In this document: positions 4,934 through 8,409 of the stretch, piece after piece
Layout of the letters: each line of letters begins with the position of its first letter
How positions within the stretch are numbered: position 1 is the stretch's first letter
Assembly: GCA_003162995.1 (NCBI GenBank)
Contig: PLUZ01000301.1
Location: 1 to 8,409, forward strand
DNA from: Methylocapsa sp.
Lineage (GTDB): Bacteria > Pseudomonadota > Alphaproteobacteria > Rhizobiales > Beijerinckiaceae
Direction: 5' to 3'
DNA length: 8,409 bases
Notes under the pieces: model-generated
Told to the model about the DNA's origin: nothing
The model's input: only the letters and a program-made list of their open reading frames with translations
Database searches by the model: none
Position numbers and translations under genes: made by a program

Positions 4934-6196
4934 CTATGTCCTCGCGGCGATCTGGATCACGTTGCTCGGCGTAACCGGCTCGACAATCGACAGCAAGCGC
5001 GCCGCCCATAGATCAAACGCCCGCCGCTTTTCCTCGCGGTACCCGTGCTGGTCATAGACCTTATGCAAGCCCGGCTGCGCATGTGCGATGCAAATCTCGG
5101 CAACATTATTTGGAATAGGCAGGCCGCCGAGGCCCGTGCGCATCGTCCTGCGCAAGTCATGGAATCGCCATGGCGCCACGCCCCGCATTGCCGCGTCGAT
5201 TTTCTCCTTCATTTTTGAAAATCCGCTGATGGGGCGCTCGCCGTCCGTAATCGAAAAAACACATGGGCCCGTCCATCGTGGCAGCCCTTGCAGGATTGCA
5301 ACTGCCGCCGGGGATAAGGGAACCTCATGCGCGGCGTCGCCCTTCATCCGTTAGGGCGGTATCGTCCAGAGCGCCTTGTCGAGATCGACCTCGTTCCAGC
5401 CCATTTCCGCAACTTCCCGTAACCGCTGACCGGTCAAAAGCAGCAAGCGGACGAACGGCCCGGACGGATAGGGAAGGCCAGCTGTGGCCTGCCACAGCGC
5501 CCGGATTTCAGCATCAGTGAGGACACGCTGGCGCGGCTCTTTCTTGCCTGCCAATTCGCTTGTCTTGACGCCCGTGCAGGGCGACGCATCGATTCCGTAG
5601 AGGTGTCGCGCCATGGCCCAATTAAACAATTTGCTCGCATAGGCAAAAGTTCGATGCGCCGCATATGGCCGGCCGGAATCTGCTATGGCCTCGACTAGCT
5701 CAACAACATCGCGACGGGAGATTTCGGTGATCGGCCGCTCGCTCCAACGCGCGATTAATTCCCGCCGAATCACGGCCTCTACGAGGACCCCGGAACGCAA
5801 CTTGCGGACGTGCTTCGCTATGAAATCCTCCGCGACGGTCGCGAAACTGTTGGCCCGTTTAGTCGCCTGGTCGCGCTTTTGCGTGGCTTCCCTTACTTTC
5901 GGGTCGACGCCCCTCGACATGTCTAGAACCATCGCCCTGGCGTCATCCCGCGCGGTGGCAAGGGGGTACGGCAGCGGCTGTCCCGCCGGAAACGGCACAG
6001 CCCAGGTAATACCGAGCATCCGGCGGACTGGCGTGGCTTCGCCCTTAACCCGCCGCATCACATTAAAACTCGCCGCGCCTTTGTCAGTCACCCGAACGCA
6101 AAGGCCCGGAACTGCCGTATCCCACACAACCGTCCGCTTGCCGGCCGGCGCTGGCTTCAAGCCGCGTAGGGTTCGATCGGTAATGAGCGTCTTCAT
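4934..6196 (-). pseudogene. int: Tyrosine integrase (P4-like), split by one in-frame TAA
   Basis: The uninterrupted frame would give about 420 residues, the normal size for P4-type island integrases. The N-terminal DUF4102-like arm-binding domain (about 1-100: ITDRTLRGLKPAPAGKR, PGLCVRV), core-binding domain (about 115-200) and catalytic domain follow in order. Catalytic residues visible are Arg258 (TGQR), Lys285 (MKGD), His346 and Arg349 (HDLRR), His372 (AHAQPG) and the nucleophile, most likely Tyr381 (KVYDQHGY). Codon 282 (5353-5351) is TAA in place of what is usually Glu in WTIP-x-ER; the next codons, Arg and Met284 (ATG 5347), continue in the same frame. No frameshift is involved. The fragments are 6196-5351 (281 aa) and 5347-4934 (137 aa); the stop separates the first catalytic Arg from the rest. 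The start at 6196 has GAGG upstream. Probably a recent inactivation; readthrough, reinitiation or a sequencing error are alternatives. Confidence 0.85.
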
Positions 6197-6197
6197 T

Positions 6198-6242
6198 GTT
6201 GCCTCGGAAATCTTGTGCCCGCCAGGTCAACTCTGGGGCAAC
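6198..6242. repeat. Short inverted repeat upstream of int
   Basis: GTTGCC (6198-6203) and GGCAAC (6237-6242) are perfect 6-base inverted arms 33 bases apart, directly in front of the integrase ATG. They could be arm-type integrase sites or an operator. At this length chance is a real possibility. Confidence 0.25.
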
Positions 6243-6380
6243 GGTCGCAGCATGTCCAACGGGTGTTAGCGGAATAGCGCCCTTGTTATCTTTTTATCCA
6301 CCAATCGATTGATTCAACAGGGTTTTTATATACGTACTAGGCAAGCCATGTTAACCGCTGTTTATGCCACTTCCGTCACC
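6243..6380. other. Element/chromosome junction region (probable attachment site inside comM)
   Basis: Left of this stretch is the integrase start; right of it comM family similarity begins abruptly at codon Val 6375 (VTVNLAPADLPKEG). About 64 family-typical N-terminal residues of ComM are missing, so the crossover lies near or shortly after 6375. The region is AT-richer than comM and holds a perfect 10-bp palindrome, CAATCGATTG (6302-6311), and a TATATACGTA stretch (6326-6335), as might be expected in an attachment site. The core cannot be delimited because the partner site is outside the window. Confidence 0.5.
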
Positions 6381-7724
6381 GTCAATCTCGCGCCCGCCGA
6401 TCTGCCGAAGGAAGGAAGCCATTACGATTTGCCGATCGCGCTAGGCATCATGGCGGCGATCGGCGCCATCCCGCCGGACGCTCTCGTCAATTACACCGTT
6501 CTCGGCGAACTCGCGCTTGACGGGACGATCACCACGGTCGCTGGTGTGCTGCCGGCTGCGATCGCCGCGAATGCGCGTGGCCACGGATTGATCTGCCCGC
6601 ACGCGAGCGGGTCCGAAGCAGCCTGGGCCAGCCAGGACCTCGACGTGCTCGCACCAATTTCGCTGATCCAGCTCGCCAATCATTTCAAGGGCACGCAAGT
6701 CATGGCAAGGCCGCGGCCGGCGGTGCGCGGGCTGCCGGGAGCGCAGCCCGATCTGCGCGACATCAAGGGCCAGGAAAGTGCCAAGCGGGCGCTCGAAATC
6801 GCCGCCGCCGGCGGCCACAATCTCTTGCTGAACGGACCGCCAGGAGCAGGGAAATCGATGCTCGCCGCGCGGCTGCCCTCAATATTGCCGCCGCTTCGCC
6901 CGCGCGAACTGCTGGAAGTTTCGCTGGTCCATTCCATTGCGGGCGATCTCGCCGGCGGCGCGCTCACCGATCGAAGGCCTTTTCGCGCGCCGCATCATTC
7001 GGCCTCGATGGCGGCGCTGGTTGGCGGCGGCACGCGGGCGCGGCCGGGTGAAATCTCGCTTGCCCATCATGGGGTCTTATTCCTCGACGAATTGCCGGAG
7101 TTCCAGCCGCAGGTTTTGGATAGTCTCCGGCAGCCGCTCGAAACCGGCGAAGTCGCGATCGCGAGGGCCAACCACCGCATCGTCTATCCGGCGCGGTTTC
7201 AGCTCGTCGCGGCGATGAACCCTTGCCGTTGCGGCCACGCGAGCGAGCCTGGCTTTACCTGTCACCGGCAACCCGTTGCCCGCTGCATCGCTCAATATCA
7301 CGCGCGGCTTTCGGGTCCCCTGCTCGACCGCATCGACCTCCATGTCGATGTGCCTGCGGTCGCCGCCGCCGATCTGATGCTGCCGCCTCCCGCCGAGGGG
7401 TCTAGAGAGGTCGCCGAACGTGTCGCCGCCGCGCGGGACATTCAGGTTACACGCTATGCCGGACTTGGTCTTCCAGGGATCTTGTCCAACGCCGCCGCGC
7501 CCGCCAATGTCATCGAGGCGGTTGCGCAACCGGATGCCGGCGGCCTCGCCTTGATCCGGGAAGCCTCGGACCGGCTGCATCTTTCCGCGCGCGGATTTCA
7601 CCGGATTTTGAAGCTCGCCCGCACGATCGCCGATCTCGACGGAGCCACCGAGGTGGGCCGCACGCATCTCGCCGAGGCGCTCACCTACCGCATCGATACC
7701 GCAAGGCAACTCCGGGCCGCGTGA
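6309..7724 (+). CDS. comM: 5'-truncated comM/yifB, Mg-chelatase-like AAA+ ATPase
   Basis: ComM/YifB is a hexameric helicase-like AAA+ protein; in naturally competent bacteria it promotes branch migration during transformation. Seen here are the rear part of the ChlI-type N-terminal domain (NLAPADLPKEGSHYDLPIA, then LGELALDGTI), the AAA+ core with Walker A GPPGAGKS (176-183) and Walker B GVLFLDELPEF (255-265), the family's NPCRCGH…CH cysteine motif (about 305-319), LLDRIDLHV, and the C-terminal domain ending ALTYRIDTARQLRAA. Numbering is from TTG 6309. The first 22 residues (to Ser 6374) do not resemble the family and come from the inserted element; roughly 64 native N-terminal residues are absent. 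ATG 6348, with AGG upstream, is another possible start. The frame is otherwise intact, so the disruption may be recent or a truncated protein may still be made. The native promoter and start lie at the far end of the element. Confidence 0.85.
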   Translation: MIQQGFYIRTRQAMLTAVYATSVTVNLAPADLPKEGSHYDLPIALGIMAAIGAIPPDALVNYTVLGELALDGTITTVAGVLPAAIAANARGHGLICPHASGSEAAWASQDLDVLAPISLIQLANHFKGTQVMARPRPAVRGLPGAQPDLRDIKGQESAKRALEIAAAGGHNLLLNGPPGAGKSMLAARLPSILPPLRPRELLEVSLVHSIAGDLAGGALTDRRPFRAPHHSASMAALVGGGTRARPGEISLAHHGVLFLDELPEFQPQVLDSLRQPLETGEVAIARANHRIVYPARFQLVAAMNPCRCGHASEPGFTCHRQPVARCIAQYHARLSGPLLDRIDLHVDVPAVAAADLMLPPPAEGSREVAERVAAARDIQVTRYAGLGLPGILSNAAAPANVIEAVAQPDAGGLALIREASDRLHLSARGFHRILKLARTIADLDGATEVGRTHLAEALTYRIDTARQLRAA

Positions 7725-7782
7725 CTCTCGTCAACGCGCCAGCCAAGAGCCAACCGTGATGCGATGATGTTCGCGGGAGGAC

Positions 7783-8301
7783 CTATTGCGTCCTAAATCT
7801 TGGCGCGGTTTGCTCCTTGAGGCCGCCTGTGCCGGCCCCAAGACTGTTGAGATCGCTGATTCCGCCAACACCCGAGCCAATTCCGGTCCCATTGATACCG
7901 CCGGTATCCAGGCCTAGCTCAATCCGATCTCTGATACCGCCAGTTCCGGCTCCAAGGCCGCGTCCACTACCGCTGAGCCCGCCGGTTACGGTTCCCCAGG
8001 ACCCGGCGTCGGAGATTCCACCGGTGCCGGCCCGCGTCGAGCCACCGATGCCGCCCGTGGCATTGCCGACGCCCATACTTGTACCGTTTGTTCCGGCGCC
8101 GACGTGGCCGGTTCCGACAATCAGCGGCACATGTTTCCCTGTCACGCCCGCGCCAAAACCAATGCCGGTGCCGGCGACGCCCCCGTGCCTAGTGACAACA
8201 GGCGCCGGAGCGGCGACAGGTGGCGCCTGGGCATGAGCAAGAAGCACGGGATTGCCAACAAAAGCGGCCGCCGCTAGGGCAAAAGTCAATCGACGCCGCA
8301 T
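7783..8301 (-). CDS. Secreted glycine-rich repeat protein
   Basis: An unrecognised 172-residue protein. The N-terminus MRRRLTFALAAAAFVGNPVLLAHAQA is a classical Sec signal peptide with an AHA-type cleavage site near residue 24-26, so the product is probably periplasmic or exported. A short Ala/Pro linker (27-35) follows, then a low-complexity domain dominated by Gly, Thr and Ser. A TGGI/TGGL-type motif recurs at residues 82, 93, 106, 120, 133, 145 and 158, giving a loose period of about 13 residues. There are no cysteines, enzymatic motifs or membrane spans after the signal. I chose ATG 8301 because GGAG lies eight bases upstream and the signal peptide starts there; an upstream ATG (8361) would bury the signal. 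It converges on comM with a 58-base gap. A proline-rich frame on the plus strand over the same bases is its shadow. Function unknown; a cell-surface or matrix role is a guess. Confidence 0.7.
   Translation of the reverse strand: MRRRLTFALAAAAFVGNPVLLAHAQAPPVAAPAPVVTRHGGVAGTGIGFGAGVTGKHVPLIVGTGHVGAGTNGTSMGVGNATGGIGGSTRAGTGGISDAGSWGTVTGGLSGSGRGLGAGTGGIRDRIELGLDTGGINGTGIGSGVGGISDLNSLGAGTGGLKEQTAPRFRTQ
7819..8058 (-). repeat. Degenerate ~39-bp repeats encoding TGG(I/L)-x9 units
   Basis: Seven starts of a TGGI-like motif are spaced 11 to 14 codons apart in the glycine-rich gene. The DNA copies are diverged, so the repeat is clearest in protein. Such arrays can gain or lose units by slippage or recombination. 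Confidence 0.6.
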
Positions 8302-8409
8302 GAGTTTCTCCGTAATGTTGTCTGGCCCGGCTGCTTCAAGACAATTATTCGATAAAAACATAATAACATTGGATCATTCCTCGCGAAAGTGCAACTGCTG
8401 GCGCGCCCG

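Larger units (their letters stand above)
1..6374. mobile_element. Integrated phage-related element (PICI-like satellite or compact prophage), right-hand part
   Basis: The region from the left edge to the comM junction carries only phage or island functions. In order from the right these are tyrosine integrase, AlpA regulator, RusA-type resolvase, replicative AAA+ ATPase, an iteron-like array, a TerS-like protein and a terminase large subunit. Almost all genes are on the minus strand and tightly packed. The right end is set by the point where the comM reading frame regains family similarity (about 6375). The left end is outside the window. Int–alpA–replication followed by a packaging pair is the known layout of Gram-negative phage-inducible islands, including capsid-forming ones. 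No capsid, portal, tail, lysis or repressor gene is visible, so a prophage remains possible. That it is a mobile element is secure; the subtype is inference. Confidence 0.8.

Noticed and set aside
7077..7709. 210-aa minus-strand ORF inside comM
   Set aside because: It is a high-GC antisense frame; comM motifs on the plus strand are unambiguous.
7778..7794. AGGAC…GTCCT inverted repeat after comM
   Set aside because: The arms are only 5 bases, there is no T-run, and it overlaps the end of the glycine-rich gene; too weak to call a terminator.
7817..8236. Proline-rich 139-aa plus-strand ORF
   Set aside because: It is the complement of the glycine-rich gene. The minus strand has a signal peptide and a ribosome-binding site, the plus strand has neither.

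Overview
The window looks like the chromosome of a high-GC alphaproteobacterium, probably Rhizobiales/Beijerinckiaceae-like. This rests on overall codon use and on the character of the YifB/ComM protein and the TerS/TerL pair; it is a judgement from sequence feel, not a database match. A phage-related integrated element fills the left three quarters (about 1-6374) and has inserted into the chromosomal comM/yifB gene. Only the 3' part of comM is visible (about 6375-7724). It is followed by a convergent chromosomal gene for a secreted glycine-rich repeat protein (7783-8301).

The element reads from its right edge inward, almost entirely on the minus strand. First comes a tyrosine integrase interrupted by one in-frame TAA (6196-4934). 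It is followed by a co-oriented 134-aa unknown protein and a doubtful 68-aa ORF. Next is a regulatory region rich in repeats (4241-4310). A tightly packed early operon follows: an AlpA-type regulator, a 105-aa unknown, a RusA-type Holliday-junction resolvase and a 553-aa primase/helicase-type AAA+ ATPase. The junctions after the 105-aa gene and after rusA are 4-base ATGA overlaps. A small plus-strand gene (1320-1613) converges on the helicase. Leftmost is a packaging pair: a TerS-like protein (950-531) overlapping the start of a terminase large subunit (538 to beyond base 1).

The most striking non-coding structure is at 1181-1297. Two sets of three perfect 9-bp tandem repeats lie in opposite orientation and flank an AT-rich 63-bp spacer, with a perfect 15-bp palindrome at the exact centre of symmetry (base 1239). 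This resembles an iteron-type replication origin, and the layout recalls the SaPI origin, where iteron sets flank an AT-rich core. Together with int, alpA, helicase, rusA, TerS and TerL, the region fits a phage satellite of the PICI type, possibly capsid-forming, or else a compact prophage. Head, portal and tail genes, any master repressor and the other attachment site would lie left of the window, so satellite and prophage cannot be separated here.

A likely programme is AlpA control of the early operon, RusA and the helicase acting on element DNA at the iteron origin, and the terminase packaging it. The broken integrase suggests that the element, at least in this copy, may be stranded in comM.
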